Assembly: GCA_050943935.1 (NCBI GenBank) | Contig: JBMNQC010000005.1 | Coordinates: 92,748-156,747 of the forward strand | Length of the DNA: 64,000 nucleotides | Direction of reading: 5' to 3' | From: Heteroscillospira sp050943935 | Lineage (GTDB): Bacteria; Bacillota; Clostridia; Oscillospirales; Oscillospiraceae | Shown here: positions 8,879 to 16,872 of the stretch, piece after piece | Position numbering within the stretch: the stretch's first letter is position 1 | Layout of the letters: each line of letters begins with the position of its first letter | Notes under the pieces: generated by a model | What the model saw: the letters and a program-made list of their open reading frames with translations, nothing else | The model's database searches: none | Told to the model about the DNA's origin: nothing | Position numbers and translations under genes: made by a program

Positions 8879-8912
8879 GACAGATATGGCTGTTTGTCAT
8901 ATCTGTCTTTTT
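8879..8912 (+). terminator. Terminator-like hairpin facing the plus strand
   Basis: AGACAGATATG pairs with CATATCTGTCT around a short loop and is followed by TTTTT only on the plus strand. It lies between two minus-strand genes, so it would stop antisense transcription rather than end a known gene. Confidence 0.45.
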
Positions 8913-9225
8913 AGTATTTTCTCATGGCATAGGCAAAGGTCGCAACAACGACCACGCCCACGATGGCTATGGCGAGCAGCACGCAGCGCAGGAACATTCT
9001 GTCGTATTTTTTCAGTTCCTCCTTATCACCCTTGTGGGCATTACGGGCTTCGACCATTTTATAGATCTGCGCGGGCGCCGTCAGAAGGAAGAAATACAGC
9101 AGCAGATGGGATGTGGGCCGCCCTGTGGTCACACGGAGGTAGATTTCATAGGCAGCGCAGATCAGCACGGCAATACGAATGGTCTGGTATGTTATGTATC
9201 CTGACTTATACTGTCTTTTTTCCAT
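8911..9225 (-). CDS. Small membrane protein of unknown function
   Basis: The 104-residue product is not recognised. It is Lys/Arg-rich with about three hydrophobic segments (near residues 15-32, 38-55 and 80-98) and a charged loop between the second and third (EARNAHKGDKEELKKYDR). It therefore looks like a small integral membrane protein. A Shine-Dalgarno GGGGAT precedes the ATG. The Fe-S oxidoreductase begins 92 bp downstream on the same strand, and rpsU with its own terminator lies upstream. No functional inference is safe. Confidence 0.6.
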   Translation of the reverse strand: MEKRQYKSGYITYQTIRIAVLICAAYEIYLRVTTGRPTSHLLLYFFLLTAPAQIYKMVEARNAHKGDKEELKKYDRMFLRCVLLAIAIVGVVVVATFAYAMRKY

Positions 9226-9298
9226 GGATATCCCCTTTCCTATATGGCTCCTGCTTTTAAAATAATGTTACCATATTTTACATTGCAACGCAATAAAT

Positions 9299-9332
9299 AA
9301 AAAGCCCGAAGGAATTATCCCTCGGGCTTTTA
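9299..9332 (-). terminator. rpsU terminator
   Basis: AAAGCCCGAAGG pairs with CCCTCGGGCTTT, with T-rich sequence on the minus-strand side (reading into 9296-9303). It starts 8 nt after the rpsU stop. It is nearly symmetric and may work in both directions. Confidence 0.85.
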
Positions 9333-9339
9333 AGCTGCA

Positions 9340-9525
9340 TTAATAATAACGCTTGTTCTTGTTCTTTCTTGCAGCCTCAGACTTTTTGCGGCGCTTTACG
9401 CTGGGGCTCTGATAGTACTCCTTCTTGCGAAGATCGGAGAGAACGCCCGCCTTTGCGCAGCTGCGCTTAAATCTCTTCAGCGCGCTGTCCAGAGACTCGT
9501 TATCCTTAACATGGACTTCTGACAT
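9340..9525 (-). CDS. rpsU: 30S ribosomal protein S21
   Basis: Small basic protein of the 30S subunit that binds near the anti-Shine-Dalgarno end of 16S rRNA. The 61-residue sequence has the S21 pattern: an N-terminal acidic segment, DSALKRFKRSCAKAGVL, then a strongly basic tail ending KNKNKRYY. It is monocistronic, with a perfect sigma-A promoter (9595-9623), a strong GGAGGGAGGG ribosome site and a terminator of its own. Confidence 0.95.
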   Translation of the reverse strand: MSEVHVKDNESLDSALKRFKRSCAKAGVLSDLRKKEYYQSPSVKRRKKSEAARKNKNKRYY

Positions 9526-9594
9526 TTTATTTCCCTCCCTCCAAATGCGCCCGGGGGCGCTTTAAGGGCCATACATCATGGCATTAACATTAAT

Positions 9595-9623
9595 ATTATA
9601 ATCGGATTTGGCCTTCTTGTCAA
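9595..9623 (-). promoter_or_regulatory. rpsU promoter
   Basis: On the minus strand, TTGACA (9623-9618) and TATAAT (9600-9595) are separated by exactly 17 bp: a full-consensus vegetative promoter, fitting a ribosomal protein gene. Confidence 0.85.
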
Positions 9624-9650
9624 GAAGAAATCCGTTACAAAACCGAAGTC

Positions 9651-12182
9651 TTACTTCGCGGGCTTGAGGATGAGGTTTACCAGCTTGTTCTTAACCACTA
9701 TGGTTTTCACGAGAGCCATGCCCTCCATCAGGCGGGCAATCTTCTCATCAGCGGTGGCTATGCCGATAACAGTCTCATCGTCGGCATCCATGGGGATGAC
9801 AACGGTGCTCTTGAGCTTGCCGTTAACCTGAACGGCTATCTCCTTCTCGCTGTCCACGGTCTTGGCCTCGTCATACTCGGGCCATACGCTCAGGCAGGCC
9901 ATGCCCTCGAAGCCCTGAAGCTCCCACAGCTCCTCGGCGATGTGGGGTGCAAAGGGGCTCACCATCTGCAGCAGGGCGCGGATATCGCCTCTGGAGGGCT
10001 TATGGTCGTAGTACTGGTTCACAAGGCTCATGAGGGCGGCGATAGCGGTGTTGAACTTCATGCTCTCGATATCCTCGCTCACCTTTTTGATTGTGCGGTG
10101 GATCTCGCGCTCGTTGGCCTTGCTGTAGTTATCGTCCTCAAGAGGCAGCTCCGCCAGATTCCAGATGCGGTCAAGGAAGCGCTTGCAGCCCTTGACGGCG
10201 TTTTCCTGCCAGGGTGCGGCCTTCTCAAAGTCGCCCAGGAACATGATGTAGGTGCGCAGAGTATCGGCGCCGTAGTTCTTCACCACATCGTCGGGATTTA
10301 TGACGTTGCCCAGGGACTTGGACATCTTTACGATGGGGTGGGAGGCCATCTCGCCGTATTTCTCCACCAGATATTTCTGAGCGGCCTTTTCGCTGCCGTG
10401 CTCGGCAACGAGCCGTGCCTGCTCCTCCTCGGAGAGGTTGGCGAAGTTGTGGGGGTTGAGGCCCAGGATCATGCCGTGGCTGGTGCGCTTGGCATATGGC
10501 TCCTTGGTGGGTACAACGCCGATATCATACAGGAACTTATGCCAGAAGCGGCTGTACAGCAGATGCAGGGTGGTATGCTCCATACCGCCGTTGTACCAGT
10601 CCACCTGATTCCAGTACTCGATAGCGTCCTTTCCGACCAGAGCATCGTCGTTAAAGGGGTCCATATAGCGCAGGAAATACCAGCTGGAGCCGGCCCACTG
10701 AGGCATAGTGTCTGTCTCCCGGCGGGCGAAGCCGCCGCACTTGGGACAGGTGGTGTTCACCCAGTCGTCCATATGTGCCAGAGGGCTCTCGCCGTTGTCG
10801 GTGGTCTCATAGCTCTTTACGTCGGGCAGCTCAAGGGGCAGCTCGCTCTCGGGCAGGGGGACCCAACCGCACTTTTCGCAGTTCACCAGGGGGATGGGCT
10901 CTCCCCAGTATCTCTGGCGGGAGAAGACCCAGTCGCGGAGCTTGTAGTTCACCTTCTCCTGACCCAGCTTATGCTCGGCCAGCCAGCGCTTCATGGTCTC
11001 AATGGCCTCTTCCACGTTCATACCGTCCAGGAAGCCGGAGTTCACCATGATGCCTGTGGCGCAGTCCACAAAGGCCGCCTCCTCAACATTGCCGCCCTTT
11101 ACGACCTCGATGATGGGCAGGCCGAAGGCTCTGGCGAACTCCCAGTCGCGCTGGTCGTGGCCGGGAACAGCCATGATGGCGCCGGTGCCGTAGGTTGCCA
11201 GGACATAGTCGGAAATGAAGATGGGAATCTCGGTGCCGGTAACGGGATTGATGGCGCGGACGCCCTTCAGCATCACGCCGGTCTTTTCCTTCTGAAGCTC
11301 GGTGCGCTCAAAATCGCTCTTGCGGGCGGCAGCCTCCTGATAGGCGCGGACCTCGTCCAGGTTCTCCAGCAGAGGCGCCCACTTTTCCAGATGAGCGTGC
11401 TCGGGAGACATGACCATGTAGGTCACGCCGAACAGGGTGTCGCAGCGGGTGGTGAACACACGCAGAGTATCGCCGGTTGTGGTGGAGAAATCCACCTCGG
11501 CGCCGGTGGAGCGGCCTATCCAGTTCTTCTGCTGGGTCTTGACGCGCTCGATATAGTTCACCTCGTCCAGGTCGTCAATGAGGCGCTGGGCGTAGGCGGT
11601 TATCTTGAGCATCCACTGACTCTTCTCCTTGCGCACGACGGGGGCGCCGCAGCGCTCACAGACGCCGTTCACGACCTCCTCGTTGGCCAGAACGCATTTG
11701 CAGGAGGTACACCAGTTAACGGGCATGCTGGACTTATAGGCCAGGCCATGCTTGAACATCTGCAGGAATATCCACTGGGTCCACTTGTAATACTTAGGGT
11801 CGGTGGTATCCACCACGCGATCCCAGTCAAAGCTGAAGCCCAGCATTTTGAGCTGCTTGGTGAAGTTGGCTATGTTGTTTTTGGTCACCTCGCGGGGGTG
11901 CATATGGTTCTTTATGGCATAGTTCTCCGTAGGCAGACCGAAAGCGTCGAAGCCGATGGGAAACAGCACGTTATAGCCCTGCATACGGCGCTTTCTGGAT
12001 ACTATATCCAGAGCGGTATAGGGGCGGGGGTGACCCACGTGCAGGCCCTGTCCGGAGGGATATGGGAACTCAATAAGGCCGTAGAACTTGGGCTTATCGC
12101 CGCCGTTTACCGCGGCAAAGCTCTTTTCCTCATCCCATTTCTGCTGCCACTTTTTTTCAATGGCTGTAAAATCGTACTTCAA
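9651..12182 (-). CDS. leuS: Leucyl-tRNA synthetase
   Basis: Class-I synthetase charging tRNA-Leu. The 843-residue protein has HVGH for the HIGH motif, KMSKS, a zinc-type CTSCKC/CERCG pair, and an inserted CP1 editing domain with the YGTGAIMAVPGHDQRD signature. The only usable start is TTG at 12182, since in-frame stops lie just upstream and no ATG occurs nearby. It follows rsfS by 47 bp at the end of a long minus-strand block. I saw no T-box leader in that gap, so leucine-tRNA control would have to act further upstream. Confidence 0.95.
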   Translation of the reverse strand: MKYDFTAIEKKWQQKWDEEKSFAAVNGGDKPKFYGLIEFPYPSGQGLHVGHPRPYTALDIVSRKRRMQGYNVLFPIGFDAFGLPTENYAIKNHMHPREVTKNNIANFTKQLKMLGFSFDWDRVVDTTDPKYYKWTQWIFLQMFKHGLAYKSSMPVNWCTSCKCVLANEEVVNGVCERCGAPVVRKEKSQWMLKITAYAQRLIDDLDEVNYIERVKTQQKNWIGRSTGAEVDFSTTTGDTLRVFTTRCDTLFGVTYMVMSPEHAHLEKWAPLLENLDEVRAYQEAAARKSDFERTELQKEKTGVMLKGVRAINPVTGTEIPIFISDYVLATYGTGAIMAVPGHDQRDWEFARAFGLPIIEVVKGGNVEEAAFVDCATGIMVNSGFLDGMNVEEAIETMKRWLAEHKLGQEKVNYKLRDWVFSRQRYWGEPIPLVNCEKCGWVPLPESELPLELPDVKSYETTDNGESPLAHMDDWVNTTCPKCGGFARRETDTMPQWAGSSWYFLRYMDPFNDDALVGKDAIEYWNQVDWYNGGMEHTTLHLLYSRFWHKFLYDIGVVPTKEPYAKRTSHGMILGLNPHNFANLSEEEQARLVAEHGSEKAAQKYLVEKYGEMASHPIVKMSKSLGNVINPDDVVKNYGADTLRTYIMFLGDFEKAAPWQENAVKGCKRFLDRIWNLAELPLEDDNYSKANEREIHRTIKKVSEDIESMKFNTAIAALMSLVNQYYDHKPSRGDIRALLQMVSPFAPHIAEELWELQGFEGMACLSVWPEYDEAKTVDSEKEIAVQVNGKLKSTVVIPMDADDETVIGIATADEKIARLMEGMALVKTIVVKNKLVNLILKPAK

Positions 12183-12229
12183 ATCTTATCACACTCTCTT
12201 ATTTCTTCGGGCGCGCAGGAGCGCCTAAA

Positions 12230-12589
12230 TTACTCTGCGATTATCTTGGAAATATCCACGGTCTCAGCGTCGTTCCACAGGCGCTCCAGATTGTAGAACT
12301 GGCGTGCCTCCTCCTGGAACAGGTGCACTATGACGCAGCCGAAATCCAGCAGCACCCAGCTGCCGCTGCGGTAGCCCTCACGGCGGATGGGGGGCTCGCC
12401 CAGCTCGGACAGGCGCTTATCCACCTCGTCGGTGAGAGCTTTTATATGCGGCGCGCTTGTGGCGGTGCATATGGCAAAGTAATCGGCCAGCACGGTGATA
12501 CCGTCGGTTTTCATGAGGCGAATGTCACGGCCCTTTTTGTCGTCCAGCGCCTTTACGATATTTTCCGCTATCTGAGCGGGAGTCATCAT
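12230..12589 (-). CDS. rsfS: Ribosome silencing factor RsfS
   Basis: Binds L14 on the 50S subunit and blocks 30S joining during starvation (family knowledge). The 119-residue protein has ADYFAICTATSAPHIKAL and the WVLLDFGCVIVHLF core typical of the family. Several ATGs lie close together; the one at 12589 is spaced 8 nt from AAAGGA, whereas the one at 12598 overlaps it. It lies between the LCP gene and leuS, a conserved Clostridia order. Confidence 0.93.
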   Translation of the reverse strand: MMTPAQIAENIVKALDDKKGRDIRLMKTDGITVLADYFAICTATSAPHIKALTDEVDKRLSELGEPPIRREGYRSGSWVLLDFGCVIVHLFQEEARQFYNLERLWNDAETVDISKIIAE

Positions 12590-12606
12590 ATTCATCATCC
12601 TTTGTA

Positions 12607-13872
12607 TTAGAAATAAATGGAATAGTCGGTAAAGGACTCTATTCCATAAGTTTTACCGGTGGTGGAAACGGCTGTGCTGCCGTTCCATTCGAGTATATCC
12701 ACATCCGCGCGGGTGATATCCCGCTCCAGGGGGTTGAAGTGCTCGTTTATCATAGCCAGCCACTCGTCCACATTGATGAGGCAGTAGGAGCACATACGGA
12801 TGGAGCCGTTGTAGTTGGCGGGGATTATGTGGAAATTGATATCCTCGGGATTAACCTTCAAAAACTCCTCGCCGAAGCGGACAATGTTGCCGAAGGTGAG
12901 GTTGGTGTCCACATATTCCTCAAAAATCTTTGCAAACTCGTTTATCTTGGTGATGTTGCCCACCTTCAGGAGCTGCTTGGCAACAGTCATCATGAAGTCC
13001 TGCTGAGTGCCTATACGGCCTATGTCCGCCGTGGCATAGCCAGAGCGGAAGCGCACCACCTTCAGAGCTTCCTCGCCGCTGAGGTGCTGCTGGCCCTTGG
13101 GTATGGCTATGTGCAGGTTCTGGTCGGGCGCGTCGTAGTACATATCCACGGGCACGTTGTAGTCAACGCCGCCTATGCAGTCAATTAGCTTTACGAAGGC
13201 CTCTATATCCACAACGGCGTAGCAGTTTATCTTGTAGCCCAGCAGGTCAGATATGCCGTCCAGCATACCATCCAGGCCGGTAGCTGCATAGATGGTGTTC
13301 ACCTTTTTGGTGCCCCAGGATACGCTCGCCAGAGTGTCGCGTGGGATGGAGACAACGTCTATGGTGTGCTCGATGATATCAAAGGTGGCCACCATAATGG
13401 TATCCGTGCTGCCGGAGACCTGGTCGGTGCCTATGGCCAGGAAGGTGTATACTCCCTCACGCTGGTTCACCGCGCCCACGTCGGGAGTGGGCTCCGGAGT
13501 GTCTGTGGGCTCCGGCTCATCGGTGCCGGGCGTCACGGAAGGAGTTACGGCGGGTTCGACCGACTCCTGCACGTTGTGGGCGCCGCCCTCTATCTCGGGC
13601 AGCTTTGCCCAGGAGCGGTACCAGGCGAACAGGGCCAAGACCACGGCGGCTATTATCATGACCACCAGCAGCACGGACTTTGCCCGGTTCTTCTTATGTT
13701 TCTTTACAATATTCTCTGTATTCTTGTCTGCGGAAGCAGCCTCGTAGGCTGCGCGGACTGCGGCTATATCCAGGTCCGCCGTATCCTGATTGAATCCGGA
13801 CCGGGTGGTTCTGGAGCTTTTGCGCCCCGGCGCCGGGGCGTGTTTTGAGTGCTTATTGCCAAACAGCTTCAT
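12607..13872 (-). CDS. LytR-CpsA-Psr (LCP) family cell-wall glycopolymer transferase
   Basis: Membrane-anchored phosphotransferase family that attaches teichoic-acid-like or capsular polymers to peptidoglycan. The 421-residue protein has a basic cytoplasmic head, one transmembrane helix at about 65-84, a Pro/Thr/Glu-rich linker (about 108-132), then the LCP domain. That domain shows the conserved Asp150 in GTDQVSGSTDT and Arg178 in SIPRDT. It follows the nadD-yqeK gene by 3 bp and precedes rsfS. The exact polymer substrate is unknown. Confidence 0.9.
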   Translation of the reverse strand: MKLFGNKHSKHAPAPGRKSSRTTRSGFNQDTADLDIAAVRAAYEAASADKNTENIVKKHKKNRAKSVLLVVMIIAAVVLALFAWYRSWAKLPEIEGGAHNVQESVEPAVTPSVTPGTDEPEPTDTPEPTPDVGAVNQREGVYTFLAIGTDQVSGSTDTIMVATFDIIEHTIDVVSIPRDTLASVSWGTKKVNTIYAATGLDGMLDGISDLLGYKINCYAVVDIEAFVKLIDCIGGVDYNVPVDMYYDAPDQNLHIAIPKGQQHLSGEEALKVVRFRSGYATADIGRIGTQQDFMMTVAKQLLKVGNITKINEFAKIFEEYVDTNLTFGNIVRFGEEFLKVNPEDINFHIIPANYNGSIRMCSYCLINVDEWLAMINEHFNPLERDITRADVDILEWNGSTAVSTTGKTYGIESFTDYSIYF

Positions 13873-13875
13873 TCT

Positions 13876-15048
13876 TTATCTTTCCCTTCGACTTAAAAAC
13901 CATTCGAGAGCTTCTCTGGAGCGGGGATGCGGCTCCACACCGTAAGAACGTATGTCCTCTATGCTCATTTCCAGTCCCAGTATCATCGCCTCGTCAAGGT
14001 CGGCGTAGGCGAGGTCGCGCAGTTTTTCGACTCCCTCGAAATCTCGGTTAGGCTCGATGTAATCGGCCATGTATATGATTTTTTCAAGAAGGGTCATCCC
14101 AGGTCTCGCGGTGGTATGCCAGTAAATTGCGTCGCGCACCCGCTCAGATACGCCGAAGCGTTCCCGGGCGAGAAAGGCGCCTGTTTTGGCATGGAGAAGC
14201 TTGCTGCTTTCCTTTTCAATAGCATCCACCATAATACCATACTTCCCGCACAATAGCAACTGTTCAGGCTTCTCAAGTTTCTTTGTGATATCATGGAGTA
14301 TGCCCGCCTCGGCGGCGTCGCCAACATCCTCGCCCCAGCGCTGTGCAAGGCGCACGGCCTCGGCCTCGCATCCCAAAACATGGGGCACGCGCTTGGGTTT
14401 CAGCAGCGTTTTTGCCTGCTCACGCAGCCACTGGAGCTCAGGCTTTGCGCCGTAGTGGCGCTTTTGGATGATTCTTGCATACACCTTGTCGGGAAGCAGC
14501 TCCCTGCCCTTACGCTTCGGCAGCAGAGAGCGCACATCCGAGGAGGCCATGGGCAGAGGGCACTTGTCGATAACCGTAATACGGGCGCCGTAGCGCTCCG
14601 TAAGATAACCGGCAAACTCCCGTATACGCCCCAGCTCGCCCTCGCCGCGCGGGAACACGGCCAGCTCGACGAGACTGAATATCTTCTCGAAGGAGTACCA
14701 CTCCTCAAAGGAGAGCAGCATATCCGTGCCTATGAGGAAGAATATGCGCGCGTCGGGATAGAGCTTTCTGAAGTGCTCCGCTGTGTTGGCCGTATAGCTG
14801 GGAGTGTCGCCCAGGTCTATCTCATAGGATGATACCTCGCTGCCGGGTATCAGCTCCGCCGCAAGGCGGGTCATCTCCAGCCGCTCGGCAGGCTCCGGGC
14901 TGTGCTCAGCCAGAGCCTTGTGCGGGGGTACAGCGGCAGGCAGAAGTATGAGCTTGTCCGCGCCGAGTTCACGGGCGGATACCCGAGCGGCATCAATATG
15001 CCCCAGATGGGGAGGATTAAAGCTGCCGCCGTAAAGTGCGATGACCAT
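13876..15048 (-). CDS. nadD: Fused nicotinate-mononucleotide adenylyltransferase and YqeK HD-domain hydrolase
   Basis: Residues 1 to about 197 are NadD, forming nicotinic acid adenine dinucleotide: GGSFNPPHLGH nucleotide-binding motif and MASSDVR near the end. Residues from about 205 to 390 are YqeK, an HD phosphohydrolase with HDITKK and a second His-rich motif (HTTARPG, IYMADYIEPNR); family members hydrolyse Ap4A. The two are normally separate neighbours; here they are one uninterrupted 390-codon frame with no internal stop. RBS AGAGGT upstream of the ATG. It sits between yhbY and the LCP gene. Confidence 0.93.
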   Translation of the reverse strand: MVIALYGGSFNPPHLGHIDAARVSARELGADKLILLPAAVPPHKALAEHSPEPAERLEMTRLAAELIPGSEVSSYEIDLGDTPSYTANTAEHFRKLYPDARIFFLIGTDMLLSFEEWYSFEKIFSLVELAVFPRGEGELGRIREFAGYLTERYGARITVIDKCPLPMASSDVRSLLPKRKGRELLPDKVYARIIQKRHYGAKPELQWLREQAKTLLKPKRVPHVLGCEAEAVRLAQRWGEDVGDAAEAGILHDITKKLEKPEQLLLCGKYGIMVDAIEKESSKLLHAKTGAFLARERFGVSERVRDAIYWHTTARPGMTLLEKIIYMADYIEPNRDFEGVEKLRDLAYADLDEAMILGLEMSIEDIRSYGVEPHPRSREALEWFLSRRER

Positions 15049-15054
15049 GGATAT

Positions 15055-15360
15055 TTACCTCTTCTTGTCTTTCACTAGGACGATTTTGGGGTCGGAATTG
15101 TTCCGCTTATACAACACAAATTTGCTGCCTATCACCTGCACCTGCTCTGCCTTGCACAGCTCGGAGAGCTGGTCGCAGGCCTCGCGGGCTGTGAGCATGG
15201 AATTTTCCAGAACGCGGCCCTTTACTATCTCACGGGCCTTGAGAGCGTCGGCTACGGCTTTTACGGTGTTTTCGGTGATGCCGCCCTTGCCTATCTGAAC
15301 TATGGTGTCCTCAGTAGCGGCAATGCCTCTCAGCTGGGCGCGCTGTTTACTTGTCAGCAT
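15055..15360 (-). CDS. yhbY: CRM-domain RNA-binding protein YhbY
   Basis: Small RNA-binding protein associated with pre-50S ribosomal particles. The 101-residue CRM fold carries the GKGGI-type loop (IVQIGKGGITENTV) and a basic C-terminus. It overlaps the 3' end of rdgB by 14 bp and lies 6 bp before the nadD-yqeK fusion, a common Firmicutes neighbourhood. Confidence 0.9.
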   Translation of the reverse strand: MLTSKQRAQLRGIAATEDTIVQIGKGGITENTVKAVADALKAREIVKGRVLENSMLTAREACDQLSELCKAEQVQVIGSKFVLYKRNNSDPKIVLVKDKKR

Positions 15361-15943
15361 GATATTCCCTCAATTTTTCTTTAAATTTTTCCAGCGCCTT
15401 TCCTCTGTGGGAAATGGCGTTTTTTTCATCGGAAGTAAGCTCCGCCATTGTTTTTTCGCTGCTCAGTGGCAGGAACACGGGGTCGTAGCCGAAGCCGCCC
15501 TCTCCTCTTGGAGAGGTGAGTATCTCTCCCTCGCACTCTCCCCGGCATACTATGCGCTCCCCGTTGGGGAATACGCAGGTGATGCAGGAGACAAATCTGG
15601 CGCGGCGGTTCTCCACGCCCTCCAGATTGCGCAGCAGCAGCTCGTAGCGCTCGGTGTCGTTATGGCAGCTGTCTCCGCCGTAGCGGGCGGAGTACACCCC
15701 GGGCTCGCCGTTCAGCGCGTCCACGCACAGGCCGGAATCGTCGGCTATGCAGGGCATATCCAGCATATCGCAGGCGCCCATGGCCTTCAGCAGGGAGTTT
15801 TCCTCAAAGGTGGTACCGGTCTCCTCCACCTCTATGGACAGTCCGGCCTCGGACTGGGAGAGGACCGCCAGTCCCAGTTCGCCCAGGATCTTCCGCATCT
15901 CTGCCAGCTTTTTCTTGTTGTTGCTTGCCAGTACAAAAGTCAT
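15347..15943 (-). CDS. rdgB: XTP/dITP pyrophosphatase (RdgB/Ham1)
   Basis: House-cleaning enzyme that removes dITP, XTP and ITP from nucleotide pools. The 198-residue protein starts with SNNKKKLAEM, has the ETGTTFEENSLLKA substrate region, ADDSGLCVDAL, and the C-terminal ISHRGKALEKF typical of the family. The start overlaps the ftsY stop (ATGA) and has GGAGGCG upstream. Confidence 0.95.
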   Translation of the reverse strand: MTFVLASNNKKKLAEMRKILGELGLAVLSQSEAGLSIEVEETGTTFEENSLLKAMGACDMLDMPCIADDSGLCVDALNGEPGVYSARYGGDSCHNDTERYELLLRNLEGVENRRARFVSCITCVFPNGERIVCRGECEGEILTSPRGEGGFGYDPVFLPLSSEKTMAELTSDEKNAISHRGKALEKFKEKLREYHADK

Positions 15944-16848
15944 TGCAGCAGCGCCTCCACAAATTTTTCAGGCTCGAAGGGCATCAGGTCGTCCACCTGT
16001 TCACCCACGCCCACATACTTTACGGGCAGACCCAGCTCGGCGGCAATGGCGAACACTATGCCGCCCTTGGCGGTGCCGTCCAGCTTGGTGAGGACTATGC
16101 CGGTGATGTCGGCGGTGTCCTTAAACTGCTTGGCCTGAATAAGGCCGTTCTGACCGGTGGTGGCGTCCAGCACCAGCAGGGTCTCCCGGCTGGCGTCGGG
16201 CAGCTCACGGCTTATTACGCGGGTCATTTTGTTTAGCTCGTTCATAAGGTTTTGCTTGTTGTGCAGGCGGCCGGCTGTGTCGACTATTATCACATCGCTG
16301 TTTCTGGCCCTGGCGGCGGATATGCCGTCGAACACCACGGCGGCGGGGTCGGAGCCCTCCTCGTGGCGGACTATGCCGCTGCCGCTGCGCTCAGCCCAGA
16401 CGGTGAGCTGCTCGGCCGCCGCTGCGCGGAATGTGTCTCCGGCGCATAGCATTACCTTTTTGCCCTGGGCGGAGAGCTTGGCCGCTATCTTGCCTATGGT
16501 GGTGGTCTTTCCCACACCGTTTACGCCTACCATGACTATCACGGAGGGCCTGGTGGCAAGGTTCAGTTCTCTGTCGCCTACCTCCAGCATTTCGGTGAGT
16601 ATCTCGGCCAGGGCGCTGCGCACCTCGGCGCCGCCCCGCAGACCACGCTGCTTTACTCTGTCCCGCAGCTGCTCCACGGCGTCCATGGCCGTGTCCACAC
16701 CTGCGTCGGACATTATGAGCAGGTCCTCCAGCTCCTCAAAAAACTCCTCGTTCTCTCCGGTGAAGCTGGCGAACATACTGTTCATCTGTATGGCCATGTT
16801 CTGCTTCGTGCGGCTTAGTCCCTCTTTAATCTTGTCAAAAAATCCCAT
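15940..16848 (-). CDS. ftsY: Signal recognition particle receptor FtsY
   Basis: SRP receptor GTPase that docks ribosome-SRP complexes at the membrane. The 302-residue protein has an N-terminal helical N domain and a G domain with GVNGVGKTTT (P-loop), DTFRAAAAEQL, DTAGRLHNK and TKLDGTAKGG. The long acidic A domain of enterobacterial FtsY is absent, as in most Firmicutes. It follows smc by 24 bp; the smc-ftsY pair is conserved. Confidence 0.96.
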   Translation of the reverse strand: MGFFDKIKEGLSRTKQNMAIQMNSMFASFTGENEEFFEELEDLLIMSDAGVDTAMDAVEQLRDRVKQRGLRGGAEVRSALAEILTEMLEVGDRELNLATRPSVIVMVGVNGVGKTTTIGKIAAKLSAQGKKVMLCAGDTFRAAAAEQLTVWAERSGSGIVRHEEGSDPAAVVFDGISAARARNSDVIIVDTAGRLHNKQNLMNELNKMTRVISRELPDASRETLLVLDATTGQNGLIQAKQFKDTADITGIVLTKLDGTAKGGIVFAIAAELGLPVKYVGVGEQVDDLMPFEPEKFVEALLQ

Positions 16849-16872
16849 GATTAACCTCCAATATCCAAAAAA

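Noticed and set aside
12183..12229. T-box riboswitch before leuS
   Set aside because: Only 47 bp separate rsfS and leuS, with no T-box sequence (no AGGGTGGNACCGCG-like segment) or specifier stem.
9942..12296. Long plus-strand frame of 784 codons opposite leuS
   Set aside because: It is the antisense shadow of leuS, with no ribosome site, no recognisable domain and repetitive Gly/Val/His composition caused by the codons of the other strand.
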